From the NCBI RefSeq assembly GCF_016920785.2, contig NW_024609857.1, forward strand, positions 11,427,618-11,491,617: a DNA stretch of 64,000 nt, read 5' to 3'. The notes under the pieces are model-generated. The model did no database searches and was not told the DNA's origin. It saw only the letters and a program-made list of their open reading frames with translations. Shown here piece after piece: positions 11,141 through 22,504 of the stretch (positions are counted from its first letter, which is position 1; the number at the start of each line of letters is the position of its first letter). This DNA comes from Ixodes scapularis. Its lineage: Eukaryota > Arthropoda > Arachnida > Ixodida > Ixodidae. Position numbers and translations under genes: made by a program.

Positions 11141-11459
11141 TGCAATCTTCGATAGCTGAGAAAAACGTCAGTTTTCGCCCTGTCCGTTTCGATGGCTGAT
11201 AACTCCAAAACAAACAAAAGTCCATAAAGTTTGCCGTTGTGGTTTTAGGACCATTACAAGAATGGTCCTAAAACATTTTATTTTTGTTAAAAATTTTACC
11301 GACCCTAAAACTGTCCATAAATTTAGCTGAAAAAGCCCTGCTATTCTTCGCACAAGACCAGTTCGTCATCGGAGATCACAGAATGGTGCCAGAATGCACT
11401 TTGCACGCGTGGACCTTGGATCATCAACGCCTCACCAGCGTGTTGAGTTAGCTTAATTG

Positions 11460-11940
11460 TTGCAGCGTAGCGGCCGCGAGGATCGAAGGCGGGCTCGTCG
11501 CTCGACGTGTGCGGACGTCAGCAGACGTGCAAGCTGCCTCTAAGACCCGTCATACCAATTCCGAGGCTCCGGTTTTGTTGTTCCAAACAGAAAACTGGGC
11601 CCGCGATAACAGCCCTCGTGTCAGCCTCCTCGAGTGGGAATAAACTGCAGTCGAGATGCCGCGGACCAAGAAACAACAGCGCGGAGAACCTTCTACTGCT
11701 TCCATCGACACGGCGATAAGATAGCACCGAGTCCAACCGAGTCCCCCAACGGCTTTCTCCCAGCCGCGGCAACGTGCAGATAACGGCCATCTATCTTCGG
11801 CTGTCTCCCGCATGCCAAACACGGCTGCGGGCTCGGATCTACCCAGAACCCTGGTCTGTGCCCACAACATTCGTCTTTCCTATGCTGGACCTCAACGAGG
11901 ATGCATCCGATGGGCCACGATGAAGTTTTGACAGTCGTGT
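11460..11940 (+). other. GC-rich block, unclassified
   Basis: Local GC and CpG rise sharply. Open frames exist on both strands and none has homology I recognise. An ATG at about 11,655 (MPRTKKQQRGEPS) has a Lys/Arg-rich start resembling the beginning of some LINE ORF1 proteins, but the frame closes after about 22 codons. It could be a 5' remnant of a retrotransposon or an unrelated CpG block. Confidence 0.25.
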
Positions 11941-12144
11941 ACGGTCGTCGCAGTATGAGGTTTGTGTTTGCTTGAACACCGCAACTCCACGAACTTGTTG
12001 GTAAATATATGTGGAGATCCTCGGCTCTTGGTACTTCGTTTGGTTTTTGGATTAATGTACGCAGAGTATCCTTGGCTTATTCGCCTAACGCCCCGAATGG
12101 AATGTGTCTGAATGCCGTTTGTGATGTCAATGTAACAGGAGAAT

Positions 12145-12639
12145 AAAGGCCCGTTCACACACTTGCGACTTCTTAGGACCGGAGAGGCTAAAAACCGGTG
12201 TTTAAGCCTTGCGTGACGGCTTACGACCAGCCCTGCAGCGGCGCAGCCGGTCGTAAATTGGCTCAAGAGGCTTAAAACCGGTCGTGTCAAACTTTGTTGA
12301 ACTCAAATGCTAGCGTCACAAACTTTCGTTTGACTACGAATGACTTCGACACGAACGGTATTTAAGCTTCCTGTGAGAGCTTACGATCGGCTGCGCTGCT
12401 GCGGAGCCGGTCGTAATTCCGTCACAAAAGGCTTAGAAACCGGTTTTTAGCCTCTTCGGTTCTAAGAAGTCACAAGTTGCAAGTGCTTACGACCAGAGAC
12501 GCAAAAAAACCGGTTGGAGTTTCTTGTGACTTCCTACGACCGCTGCGCAGACGGTCATAAGTAGTCACAAGAGGTTTAAAAACAGGTTTTTGACCTCTCT
12601 GGGCGTAAGTATAGTCGGAAGTGTGTGAACCAGCCTTTA
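12145..12639. mobile_element. Foldback MITE with GGCCCGTTCACAC ends
   Basis: Starts AAGGCCCGTTCACACAC and ends GTGTGTGAACCAGCCTT, flanked by TA on both sides. The interior is built from repeated units of CTTAGGACCGG, GAGGCTAAAAACCGGT and GGCTTACGACCAGCCCTG in alternating orientation, giving a multi-armed foldback. A shorter member lies at 22,283-22,463. No coding sequence. Confidence 0.7.
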
Positions 12640-13144
12640 CTGAAGCCAGCTTATGAGTCATCGAGGTACGCATCATATGTAAACACTCCTTAAACGAGTT
12701 TCGACATTATGACAGATTTTGACTTGCCTCTACCAAACTGTCTTTTCATTCTATTTAAAATGGCTAGTTCTCAGTTTGTTCCAATTGTTTTTTTGTTTTT
12801 TTTTTTGATAAGGTAACCAGATTTCATCAGTTCAGTTGTTTTGTCCACGTGCGCGGACTATTTTGTATCTTCCTTCTAGACAGGAGCGCGCGAGGTTTCT
12901 CTTGGAGTTGATAGTGAGGTCCGAAAACAGTATCTACCTTGTATAGATATGGAGCTGTCTTGGGTTGCTAACTTTCATCGCGAACGTCCGGTGTGTATAT
13001 CGTATCTAACTGTCCAGCTGCGTGTGTGCTCAAGTCAGACTATCGATCTCATAAACGGAAAACGTCGCAAACAACAAGGACAAAGGAAGTTACTCGACGG
13101 GCATTGGGCGCCATGAGCGCGTTGTGGCAGAGATATGCGAGTAC

Positions 13145-13467
13145 AGTCATGCCTCGTTAATATATGAACACCGCGCTTCATAGACAAAATTTTCCAGGAC
13201 CAATCCGCCCTCACGATTCTAGTCCGGACTATGAAGCTCCTTGGAAACGAACTGGGTAAACGCCTGCATTTTCGTCTGTTTATTTTGGATATAAGATGAA
13301 TACGCTACGTACTCAACTTTTTTAGACATCAACGTCTTACGGATGTTCACCAAGTGAAAAAGAGAAACATCGCAATGTTCCCCCAGAATATTCTTGATGA
13401 CAGTCATAAAATATCAATAAGAAATAATTTACCCATTGAACGCGTATAGTCCCGAGGACTGTAATTG
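13145..13467. mobile_element. Probable pogo-like MITE
   Basis: The left end TACAGTCATGCCTCGTTAAT resembles pogo/Tigger termini (CAGTCATG...). The right end CCCGAGGACTGTA is a plausible partner, and TA flanks both ends. A related piece with the same GATGCCTCG...AATAT start and CATGACTGTA end is at 55,840-56,042. Terminal similarity beyond the first 8 bp is weak. Confidence 0.4.
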
Positions 13468-14271
13468 CCAGGGTATCATAAAACGCAAATCAGTTAGAAT
13501 TTTGATATTTCCTTGAAAACCTTTTATTACACGGAATGTCCCAGAAAGTTGGATGGCCACAGACTCTTTCCTGTCTCCCTCTTTGCATTCATGGGTCATG
13601 TCACGTGTACCTCTCGTGTATTAGAGTTAAAACGGGGCACTTCCCTCGGAGCAAAGTGTCTCGAAGCATAAACAGAAATAGTGTCTTTTCTGTGGCTATA
13701 TACGCTTGTTGTTTATTGTTTCAGATTTTGTCTTTGACTCGGTTTTACCTCGTCCCGCAACTTTATTTTAGCATTTTTAGCATGAAGTTTTAGTAGACCG
13801 TTCCGATGACTCTAAAAAATATACCCAATACTCTGCCGACGCCTTTGCGCACGCATCATATTGTCATCGAACGATCTATTAAGATGCTTTATTTTCGCCT
13901 AACAAAACTCATTAATAATTTTCTTAAATATAAAGCTTTTCCGCGTTTTCGTCGAGCTAAAGATGTACATTAGCGCTGTTCTGCGGTATTGCAGTTTCGA
14001 GACTGACCTTTCTGCTTCTTTTTATAGCCCTCAAACGCTCAACACCTGCTGCTCGTAGCGCACGACCCGCATCTGAAGTTAACGCGTCTTAGAAGGTAAA
14101 CCCGAGTCGCAATTGCGCTCGGTAAAAGCCAAAGTTCCGCCTGGACGACGAGCGAAAAAGCGGCGAGGAACTCCGCAGCTGGCACAGGGGAAGCATCACG
14201 TCCAAGACTCCGAAGACATCTGCGGGACGTGTATCGGACGTAAAAAAAGGTCGAAGCGGAATGCCCGGGTC

Positions 14272-14895
14272 ATGCACCCCCTGGTCATTCTGGCGCTCGT
14301 TGTGCTCGTGCTGATCGCCGTGGGTGTCCTCGTCTGCTTCTGCTACAGCCACGAGTCCAGCCTGACGTGTCCAACCGCTCTGCGACTGAGCACAGCGCAC
14401 AGCGTGGCTGGGCTCTACAACGGTTACGCGGATGGCAAAACCCCTACGACCACAGAACTCACGAGCCCAGCTGAGTGTTCTTACTCGAGCACCATCGAAC
14501 TGTACGACAGCACCTTTCAGATCACAGAACCGTCGTGTCGTTTCGCCCCGGCCTTCGCGGGTCGGGAACCCAAGGGGCGACGGTTGTGCGTCGGGGAGGT
14601 CCTGGAGGGTGACATGGTGCACGGTGACGTGACCCTCGAGAAGCTAGACTATTCTTCCCGGCGTGCTTCGAGTGCCCTGTCGACGTCCTGTCCTTGTGTT
14701 CTGGCTGTTCCGGGGTCGTCTCCCTGCAACGGTACCCCGGTGCTAACTGTGCTCAAGGACAAGATGAACCGTTGCGAACAGTGTTGTCATGTAGAACCAT
14801 GTGTGGGGAGGGACCCGAGCCCGTTGCGCTCCGAAATCAGGTCGGGTCATCCGATAGGAGATTGTGATTTCTCCGATCGCTTCCCGTTGGGGTAG
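14272..14895 (+). CDS. Small single-pass membrane protein (unknown family)
   Basis: A GC3-rich frame encodes 207 residues from the first in-frame ATG. Residues 2-22 form a strongly hydrophobic segment (HPLVILALVVLVLIAVGVLV), followed by a Cys-rich tail with CPTAL, SCPC and CEQCC clusters. The frame is open upstream to about 14,083 and adds a very basic stretch (KKRSKRNARV) immediately before the membrane segment. The true start may therefore lie in an upstream spliced exon; a candidate acceptor (TTTTTATAG) ends at 14,027, but in-frame stops follow it. Basic residues before the segment favour a cytoplasmic N terminus. It is convergent with the 15,247-16,005 gene. No family is recognised. Confidence 0.6.
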   Translation: MHPLVILALVVLVLIAVGVLVCFCYSHESSLTCPTALRLSTAHSVAGLYNGYADGKTPTTTELTSPAECSYSSTIELYDSTFQITEPSCRFAPAFAGREPKGRRLCVGEVLEGDMVHGDVTLEKLDYSSRRASSALSTSCPCVLAVPGSSPCNGTPVLTVLKDKMNRCEQCCHVEPCVGRDPSPLRSEIRSGHPIGDCDFSDRFPLG

Positions 14896-15246
14896 ACTTT
14901 TTTTTTTTCGCCGCTGGCACAGATGATGGAGCCACATATCATGCCTTTGTGTACGGTGTGTGGAGTTTCCACGGATACTCTGAACTGTTGATGTTACCGT
15001 TATCGTTTCCAGAGCAACACGAACAAAGTAGGTTGTGAAATATATTTTACTGAAGTACAAAACTTTTCATCGGTTACAATTGTCTAATAATGTGTAAGAC
15101 TGAAGTGAAAAAAAAAAATACTGAGATGGCTGAGCTTTGCACGATTGCTGTTCTAAGTTTTACTGCCTCGCAAGTGAACGACGATCAACTTATTAATGGC
15201 GCATTGTTTAAAACAAAGGGTCAACCTTTCGCCTACATCGATGGTA

Positions 15247-16005
15247 TTACGTAGTTTCAAAACAACTCTTTCGAAATTTGGCCCCTGAAGTTCCGAAAAA
15301 CATCTCGGCTCTTTTCTTCAAGAGAACGCTTTCCATGTACTGCCTGTACGTTTCGTTGTGGGAATTTCGACGAAATGTGCCGGTAATGTGTTTTTCACCT
15401 GGCATTTCTTCTTCGGACATTTCATTTTCCTTAATCAAGTCGCAGCTCATCGCCACGGAATTACACTGAGATGCAGTAATCGAATTCACCAGTCCCCGTG
15501 TCGATGCGGTGCGCGGAGTTTCATCTTCCAAGATGTACTCGGCTGACGAGTCCGAAGAATCGCTCTGGTCCTCGCTGTCGGATGCGCTTATCGAGGCATG
15601 TTGAGAAACAGAACAGTCGTCTAAGTCGCACGTTTCGGTTTCGGGTGATAGCCCTATAGTCAACTTTATGTCCGATGGGCAAGACGAATCTAACTTGCTT
15701 TGTACCGGTGGCTCAAGCGGCAGTAGTTCGTCCTTGAGTGGTGTCGACGTCAGCAACTGAACACCGCTGTCCGCTTCGTCAGCGTGAACGGGCAAAACTG
15801 AAAACTCCTTAAAGACTGCGCAAGTATCTTTCCTTGGCTCTTTAGTCTTCCCCAATACTTTCTCCTGGACGAAGGATGGGCTGTAGGAGCCTCTGTGACC
15901 TTCGGCAGCCGTCGTCCAAAAGTGGCGAACGTAGAGCCATATGATGGTTCCAACCGACAGCAAGACTATCAGGACAGCGAAGCCGAGCGCCACAGGAGGC
16001 AGCAT
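15247..16005 (-). CDS. Single-pass membrane protein with acidic Ser-rich tail
   Basis: An uninterrupted 252-residue frame starts at an ATG in AACATGCTGCC context. Residues about 6-28 form one membrane segment (VALGFAVLIVLLSVGTIIW), followed at once by RH and then R, predicting an extracellular or lumenal N terminus and a cytoplasmic tail. The tail contains an acidic Ser/Asp tract at about 140-160 (SASDSEDQSDSSDSSAEY) and a basic C-terminal part (LLKKRAEMFF). It has no recognised domain. Upstream on the minus strand, CTTTCAG at 16,055-16,049 is a good splice acceptor, implying a 5' UTR intron, and a TGACGTCA motif lies between acceptor and start. It could be a lineage-specific adaptor-like protein; that is inference. 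Confidence 0.7.
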   Translation of the reverse strand: MLPPVALGFAVLIVLLSVGTIIWLYVRHFWTTAAEGHRGSYSPSFVQEKVLGKTKEPRKDTCAVFKEFSVLPVHADEADSGVQLLTSTPLKDELLPLEPPVQSKLDSSCPSDIKLTIGLSPETETCDLDDCSVSQHASISASDSEDQSDSSDSSAEYILEDETPRTASTRGLVNSITASQCNSVAMSCDLIKENEMSEEEMPGEKHITGTFRRNSHNETYRQYMESVLLKKRAEMFFGTSGAKFRKSCFETT

Positions 16006-16030
16006 GTTCAGCCTTCACATCTCTCCCGTG

Positions 16031-16038
16031 ATGACGTC
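16031..16038. promoter_or_regulatory. CRE-type palindrome TGACGTCA
   Basis: A perfect CREB/ATF consensus palindrome lies in the 5' untranslated region of the minus-strand 252-residue gene, between its predicted splice acceptor and the ATG. TGACGTCA-like motifs are also common inside the dispersed repeats of this window, so function is not implied by the match alone. Confidence 0.3.
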
Positions 16039-16106
16039 AGTCCTCAATCTGAAAGCGAAATACCGACAGAAAAGGCATTAACTGGTAAGGAACCAGGCAA
16101 GCTGGA

Positions 16107-16199
16107 GTAGATTTACGGGTAAAATTAATACAGTAAATTCGCGAGTAAAAGAAATACATTAATAGAGTAAATTCACGGGTAAAAGAAATACATTAACCG
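16107..16199. repeat. Short tandem repeat, about 46-bp unit
   Basis: About two copies of a unit containing AGTAAATTC, CGGGTAAAAGAAATACATTAA, preceded by a degenerate third copy. Confidence 0.7.
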
Positions 16200-16465
16200 A
16201 TGTTGCTCATATTAGCCACCACTTGGCGGCAGCAAAAAAAAAAAAAATTACGCGGTGGTGAAAATTACTCGGAAGTGTTTTTTTTTTTTTTTTATTGCCA
16301 CTAGGGACGCTAGATTCGTCAAACACATGACTGCTCGTGCTTGGTAGCGATATGGGATTCTTTATTATGTTTCATTAAGGCAAAATTTAAAAGTATACTT
16401 TTAGAAAACTTAACTTTACCATTTTAATTTTTGTCTTTAATCGAATATTAGTTAATAGTTGAAAT

Positions 16466-16545
16466 AAAAGCTCTGGCCGCGGGTAGCCCGAACCGCCGGG
16501 CGCCGATTGAAGGGGTTCAGCCCCATTCATCCGTCCATCCACAAA
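16466..16545 (+). mobile_element. LINE 3' tail fragment ending in (CATC)n
   Basis: GGCCGCGGGTAGCCCGAACC...AGGGGTTCAGCCCCATTCATCC ends in CATCCGTCCATCC. It is a diverged relative of the LINE tails at 33.4 and 51.5 kb (GCTACCGCCCGATCC, AAAGGGCTCAGCC, CATCCATCC). Confidence 0.55.
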
Positions 16546-16839
16546 ACTGGAGCCCTAGTTCGCGGAGGGACACCGACTGAATTCTTGCGTCAAGAGCCTG
16601 ACGTTCCCGTCGCCAAAAACTCCCTCAGTTTTTTTTTTTTTTTTTTCGTGTGCAAAATTATATTACGCGTTGCCAAACGTTAATTTTCTGCGCAAATGAA
16701 GCGATAGCGGTCCTATCCAGACGCCAGAGTTTCAGAACTAACCGCAATCTTATTAAAACGTTTTAAGCTTTTTTTTTTATTTTTTAATTCTTCGTTGACG
16801 GGGTGTTGGAATACAAGGAGCTGAGGCGCTAGTTACTAA

Positions 16840-18360
16840 GAACAGACCCCATTTTCCCACTGAAAGTTTCAGAAAATCACCTATAACTTTTTAATACGAT
16901 AACGTTTACTTCTGCAAATTTTACAGCTCTTTGCAGTGCATCATTTGAAAGCAGCGCGCATTTCTATATTTGTTACTAACTATACCTAAAAATGAAAAAG
17001 TTGGGCTAATTTGGCGGTATGTTCCGTAAGCATCCCTGGGAAAGACACATTCCCTAGTGACGCTTACAAATATTCAACCGTTGCTTTGGTTGTACAAGCC
17101 CTCAAGGTTCGCTTAGGCCGGAGGCACACCCAAATACGACCGACAAAGCAAGTTGTATTTTTTGCCGTGCCTGCCAAACTCTGCAGGCCCCAAACGCGTC
17201 GAAAGAAGCGGTGGTGTGAAGCCCTTTCTTGAGGAGGTCACACAGCGAGTTAAGACGAAAAGTTTTGAATGTTTTCAGTCTCAAGTTTCTCCGGCATTGC
17301 ATAAGTTCTGGACGCAACGTTCAGTGTGAGCATGCATGATATCCATGGACAAATTGTGATTTAAAATTTCTCAGACAAACTAACTCTATTTCTATTTTTT
17401 TTTGTTCTTTTATTTTTAAGCCCATATATTTAGTGAAAAAAAAAGTAAGGCCCGAAAATTACGAAAGCATTCTCCCAGGGAAATATAGCATACTTGTTCA
17501 AATGAACAAAACTCGAAAGAGTATTGCTAACATTCAAAGTTTCTGGAAAGTTGGAAGCTGGGAGAAAAACGCCCAACTGATAGGGATACCTTCGTTGCTC
17601 AGTGAAAACTGAAGAACAAGCTGCTCGGCTAGTCCTAAACCTTGCATACACAGATACATATGCTATGGCTCTGCGCCAGTTGATCGTATATATCTCCCTT
17701 TGGCGTGCCTCCGTACGCACAATTGTAAGTCTCTAACTTCGTTCACTAACGAGAAATCCGCATCTCCGAGCAATTAACCCACCTGATAACTCAAGAGTCC
17801 AGTCCTCTCGCCAGTCAAAGCTGTTGTCCAAACGTTGTCAACTCCACCAGCTTCATCGATACATGGAGACCGTTGCCCATAAGAAGAACAAAAAAAATGA
17901 CACGAAAGTCGAAACACGTGGTACAGCCGTATATAAGAAACCTCTCCTGACGTCTTGCCCACGTATATAGAGCATTATCGGGATGGCCGATATCGCGGCG
18001 TCGTAAAAGGTGGGAGAATGAAGTAGGAAGGGAGAAAGCATTCAGCTAACTCGGTGATAAGAAGAGGGACAGAACTTAGAAGAGCACGCTGCCTGGGGCC
18101 GATCGAGTGTGGCCTTTGCGACGGTTTTTCTTTGGAGGGTCAATCGAAATATTATTTCTTCCGTAAAGCGTTAGCAGGTTGTGCGTTTGGTCTGAAGTCA
18201 GACATGTTCTATATGACTTGGCATGAAAAATAATCCCGCCAGTTTAATCATCCGCTGCACTTGTAATGTAATAATTGGCCGCAAGTTTGGTCATTCTGCC
18301 AAACGTGTTTAAATTTGGTAGGTTTATAGGGTAGGTGGTGCTCTTAGTTAGGATGGTGCC
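16840..18360. other. Intergenic DNA, no gene recognised
   Basis: Mixed AT-rich sequence with short overlapping frames only; none has codon bias or a familiar domain. Confidence 0.4.
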
Positions 18361-18594
18361 TAGGGCAGGGTTTTGCATGGCAACATTACGTCACACCACT
18401 GTCTCTTTGTGACGCTGCGCGCGCTTCCCACCACCCGTACACAAAACATTTGCGCTGAATTTCCCTGCCCAGCCCTCCTTTTCCGAGCACTCTCACATGT
18501 TTCTGCTCCTTTCTTTCTTGCCCCTTCCACCCCTCCCCGCTTCGCGCGCTTTCTCACACCACCTGCTTCTGCTCCCCCCGTTCCTGCAGGCTGG

Positions 18595-18652
18595 ACCCGT
18601 AGCTCAGTCACCAGTGCACTCCGCTTGCACCCCGGTCACCGGGGTTTAAACG
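18595..18652 (+). repeat. tRNA-like head of a possible SINE
   Basis: GTAGCTCAGTCACCAGTGC matches an A box, and GGGGTTTAAAC sits at the expected B-box distance but is degenerate. No anticodon stem is convincing, so this is not called a tRNA gene. Confidence 0.3.
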
Positions 18653-19240
18653 CTGACACCTGTTGCCGTTTTTCTTTTTTTGGATTGCTTAGCGGTTACG
18701 GACTGACCGACCTCCACATTTTGTACTTACCCATAAAGCTACCAATTTAAAATGCACGGCTGTAAATGCCCAACAGATTACAGCATTCAGGGGAACAAGA
18801 TATCCAACCGTTCTGCAAACAGCAGATAGCGGAACGGAATGGTGACCCAGATATGGTTTGGGCTCTGGTATGTCATATACACTTCCGCCGCAAGGATAGA
18901 AAAAAGTTGGCCTCGCTGCGTCGATCGGGATCCTTGACAATCAGTGTCGACGTTGGTCGCTACTTTGCGCCAAACTGGCCACTTTCAAGTCTGTCTGGCG
19001 ACAAAAGAAAATGATTTTAGCTCCCTTGCCTCCCTGGCTACTGTTTAACTTAAACTCTAGTGAATTTGTAGCCAAACGAATGTTCGTTTACAAACAGGCA
19101 GAAAGATAACACATCGCTTCTGACACTACGACGGGCTTTGAAAGAATACTTAGCAAGATCTAACGCTCTCTGATCATCACAATACTGAACGATTGGCCAA
19201 TCATAAATCTAAGATGAACAAAAGCGCGTCAATAAGTTGT

Positions 19241-19960
19241 TTCAATGCGCAATGTTGCAGAACCCTTTGGACTCTTCCAGGAGCTTGAAAACCTGTATCT
19301 TGAAATCCTGAAGAGAAGTTTGAATCTGTCAGTGCTACGACGCAACGTCAGCAAGTTTGCTATCCCTAGACCTTGTCAACATGAGATCCCTCTTCCTGAG
19401 TCTAGAAACATCCAACCTGGGGGACGCCTTCGGCGTCCCCCCGGCATAGATTAAAAAAAAAAAAAAAAATGTCCGAGAACGTTGTTTTCATTTTTTGAAA
19501 CAAATTGCAGTTTAGTTGCAACTACGGCTACCAAATGCTTCGTCCGCACTTCGAAGTTCAATGCCATAAGTCCAGAAACCATAGAGAGAGAGAGAGAGAG
19601 CCAAGAGCCGCGCAGACATATTGAGACTTCCACCTCACTTTTTTTGGATGTCATTCTCATGAGCTCGAATCAGAAATACGGCACCTGCAAGTCTGTTTGA
19701 AGCACCTTGGACCATACAACCTGCCTAAACTTTTGGCGCTGAGCGGCCGCTTACAAGAGCCTTTCTGGCGTATGCCCTTTTCCTCACCTCGCAGAAGGTG
19801 CTCTGAAGATCTTACCACTCCCATATCGAATGCGGATGCCGAGCGCGTATTGTCTCAAGCTTCTTAAACAAAAACTGAATTAAGAAAAAAAAAATGAAAC
19901 TCGATGTCCTTAATTGTGGCAATTCTTAAACTGAAGTTCGGAATGGGGCTGCAAGAAAAA
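19241..19960 (+). pseudogene. Decayed hAT-type transposase C terminus
   Basis: The frame at 19,796-19,867 reads ...DLTTPISNADAERVLSQAS, which matches the conserved (P)xSNADxERxFS block of the hAT dimerisation region. After one stop codon the same frame continues TKTELRKKKMKLDVLN, equivalent to the KTKLRNRM..DTLNAL stretch that normally follows. Upstream, 19,245-19,454 may be a further remnant (FQELENLYLEILKRSLN). The copy is broken by stops and frameshifts, and no terminal repeats were found. Confidence 0.6.
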
Positions 19961-20360
19961 AACATCCTCAACATCTAACACGCCTCCATCGATCCCCCCT
20001 CCTCTGATGTGTTTACCGTCCTATTCCGAAGGGGCAACAAACTGCGTCACAGGAGCCGGTGTGTCATGCTGTCGGAGGCCGCGATCCTGGTGGTTGGGCG
20101 TAGAAACGCTGGTGAAAACGGCGAGCGGACGCAAGGGTCGCTGACGTCGCGGGGTCCCAACTTGCGTCTGTTTTGGTTTCCGTCGTCTGTCTGGCTGCAG
20201 AGCGACCTGCAGGCTGCAGCAGAACAGACGCCTGCCGCCACCGCTGCTGTAGCAATAGCGTAACACTTTTATGATATCAGCAGGCGGAAATCGATGTCGC
20301 AGTAAACAGGTCAGTCGGAGACGTGCCCCAGGCACCATATACAGTACAGGAAGATTTCCT

Positions 20361-20850
20361 TTAAACGTTGATGCAACGTGCCTCGTGGAACCGTATCCCA
20401 ATACCTGTCACTGGCCTTCGTTCCAGATCATTCAAGTGAGATAAGCACGTTTGCATCATTGCATAGCTGCGCCTGTGTGGTACAAGATGGCTCAGAACAA
20501 AATGGTCTCAAGTGCAAAGCAAAGCAAAGTTAATATTTTGTTACATTGCGCCGCTTTACATTGTTTTGCTGTGAAGCTATATTTAACGACCATTGGCGTA
20601 TTTCAATTAAAGCGAATATATTAAGTATTTACCTTTAGCTAAACATTATATTACGGAGCCATCTTCCCAAACCCTGCACCCGAGTTCCGTTATATATAGG
20701 GTGTCCGAAATAACCAGGCTTGATTTAAAATGGGCCGTGAAAATTGGCACCTGCACGTAGCCATCTAAACTTTTCGTCAAGGGTGTATTTCACAGGTCGG
20801 TTTTATCTTATAAAATTACAAAGCGTAGCTCCCTTTCTGTAAAAAAACAA
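20361..20850. repeat. Dispersed repeat, partly duplicated at 21.88 and 24.12 kb
   Basis: 20,361-20,416 (AACGTGCCTCGTGGAACCGT...CTGTCACTGGCC) recurs directly at about 21,880-21,935. ATTACAAAGCGTAGCTCCCT at about 20,815 recurs at 21,950. The block from GGGTGTCCGAAATAACCAGG (20,699) to TCCCTTTCTG recurs inverted at 24,118-24,257. The duplicate at 21.9 kb joins the two blocks directly and so is an internally deleted copy. Confidence 0.7.
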
Positions 20851-20910
20851 AAAAAAACTGAACCGAAATTTGGATTTCAAAAAAACTATGCTGGAGATGT
20901 AGGCGGGACG

Positions 20911-21117
20911 CTATACTCCGTTCCACCTTCAGTCCGAGCGCAGTGGATGCCACGAGCTATCCCAGCCGATGCAGCGCCGGGAGAAAGTCGCGTGACCTGC
21001 CGGTTGGGCAGAGCGACGCAGGGAGCTCAAGGTCACGTGACACTCTCTCCGCGCTGGATTGGCTGGGATGGCTCCTAGCGTCCGCTGCGCTCGGACTGAA
21101 GGTGAAACGGAGTATAG
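20911..21117. mobile_element. Palindromic MITE, TATACTCCGTTYCACCTT ends, copy 1
   Basis: Nearly the whole 207 bp folds on itself: CTATACTCCGTTCCACCTTC, AGTCCGAGCGCAG and CTATCCCAGCC on the left are mirrored by GGCTGGGATGG, CTGCGCTCGGACT and GAAGGTGAAACGGAGTATAG on the right. A related element with the same termini is at 56,740-56,940. There is no coding content. Confidence 0.85.
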
Positions 21118-22282
21118 AATCCCTACAACACTACTAGTGAGGCGATATCTCAAATGGATGACCGTATTTTTGGAAAACGAAGTAGAGATTGAACCAGGCC
21201 GACGAGGTGCGTGACCCCGTCAAGATACCTAGTTTCCTCCTCTTTTCGCTTCGCTCCCTCAAGGCCGCGAGGAGAAGAAGACGCGAGGCCGTTCCCTCTC
21301 CTTCTCGGAGAAACATGACGTCAACATTCCTGCCAAATGCGCCTCTTTTTTTGAATAATACGGTCATCCGTTCGAGATATCGCTGTATGAGTGATGTTTT
21401 GGTGTTTGTAGCATCCCGTTTCACGCTTTTGCCGCGTGTTTCGGGGAATCCAGATTTCGGTTCAGCATCCCTTTATAGGGGTACGCCGGCGATTTTTTTC
21501 ATAATCGTTGATTTGCCTCAAAATTGGCTGAACACACCGATAGACGTGGCTCTACGAGGTCTTCAAGTATTTTGTGAAAAAAAAAAATATATTCGCGAAG
21601 TTATTGAATTTTCGAATCTCGTTTTCATCGTGTTTCTCAAACCGGGAGCCCCTACTGGCAACATTGAAGTGTGACGACAGAAATGGTACAAAGTGGGCAG
21701 TAAGCCATGTTCCCAACTGATTACAAGCTGGTTTCGGCATCATCTTCATTTACGGTTTTCTCAATTGCTATTTTGAATTTCGAGAAAATAAATAGCCTAC
21801 CATGACGACTGAAGTCCGGGTAGTCAGAAAATACAATTTGTTAAGGTAGCTCAAAAAACGGCTGGAGTACCCCTCTAAACGTTGGCGCAACGTGCCTCGT
21901 GGAACCGTATCCCAATATCTGTCACTGGCCTCGTGGAACCGTACGATTACAAAGCGTAGCTCCCTTTCTGTAAAAAAAAAAGTAAGGCCAAAAAACTTGC
22001 CAGGGTCAACGGCTGACGGCGACGCAGACGACGGAGTCAAGTGTCGGGACGGGTTTGGTGCACGTATTGATACATGGCGGTATACCTCTTTATCGAGACT
22101 GCTCGCGACGACCGTGGTCTATTAAAATGAACATAATATTTTTGTAATGTACCTTTGGTTTAAAAATAAATGCGGAAAGTAAAAGCAAAACTCAAAGTAA
22201 AAAATAAATAGAATAATTACAAACGGTTACGCTTAATGCGAAATTAGACCGCAGCTCTTGAGGTATGTTGATTTTGTGATAT

Positions 22283-22463
22283 AAGGCCCGTTCAACACTG
22301 TTGCGACCAAGTAAGACCGAGAGAGACCAGTGCGGTTGCTTTGCGACTTCTTAGGACCGGATGCGCTGCAGCGGAGCTGGTCCTAAGAGATCGCAAGAGG
22401 CTTAAAAACCGGTCTGGTCTCTCTCGGTCTTACTCGGTCGCAAGAGTGTGAACGGGCTAATGC
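22283..22463. mobile_element. Foldback MITE with GGCCCGTTCA ends, short member
   Basis: GGCCCGTTCAACACTGTTGC, GACCGAGAGAGACCAG and CTTAGGACCGG on the left are mirrored by GGTCCTAAG, CTGGTCTCTCTCGGTC and GAGTGTGAACGGGC on the right. The ends and the CTTAGGACCGG unit are shared with the 12,145-12,639 element. Confidence 0.8.
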
Positions 22464-22504
22464 AGTGGTAGAGAATTTTAGGGGGTACACCAGGGAGGAC
22501 GAGA

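Noticed and set aside
18595..18652. A tRNA gene
   Set aside because: The A box is good but the B box is degenerate and no cloverleaf with anticodon loop closes; kept only as a possible SINE head.
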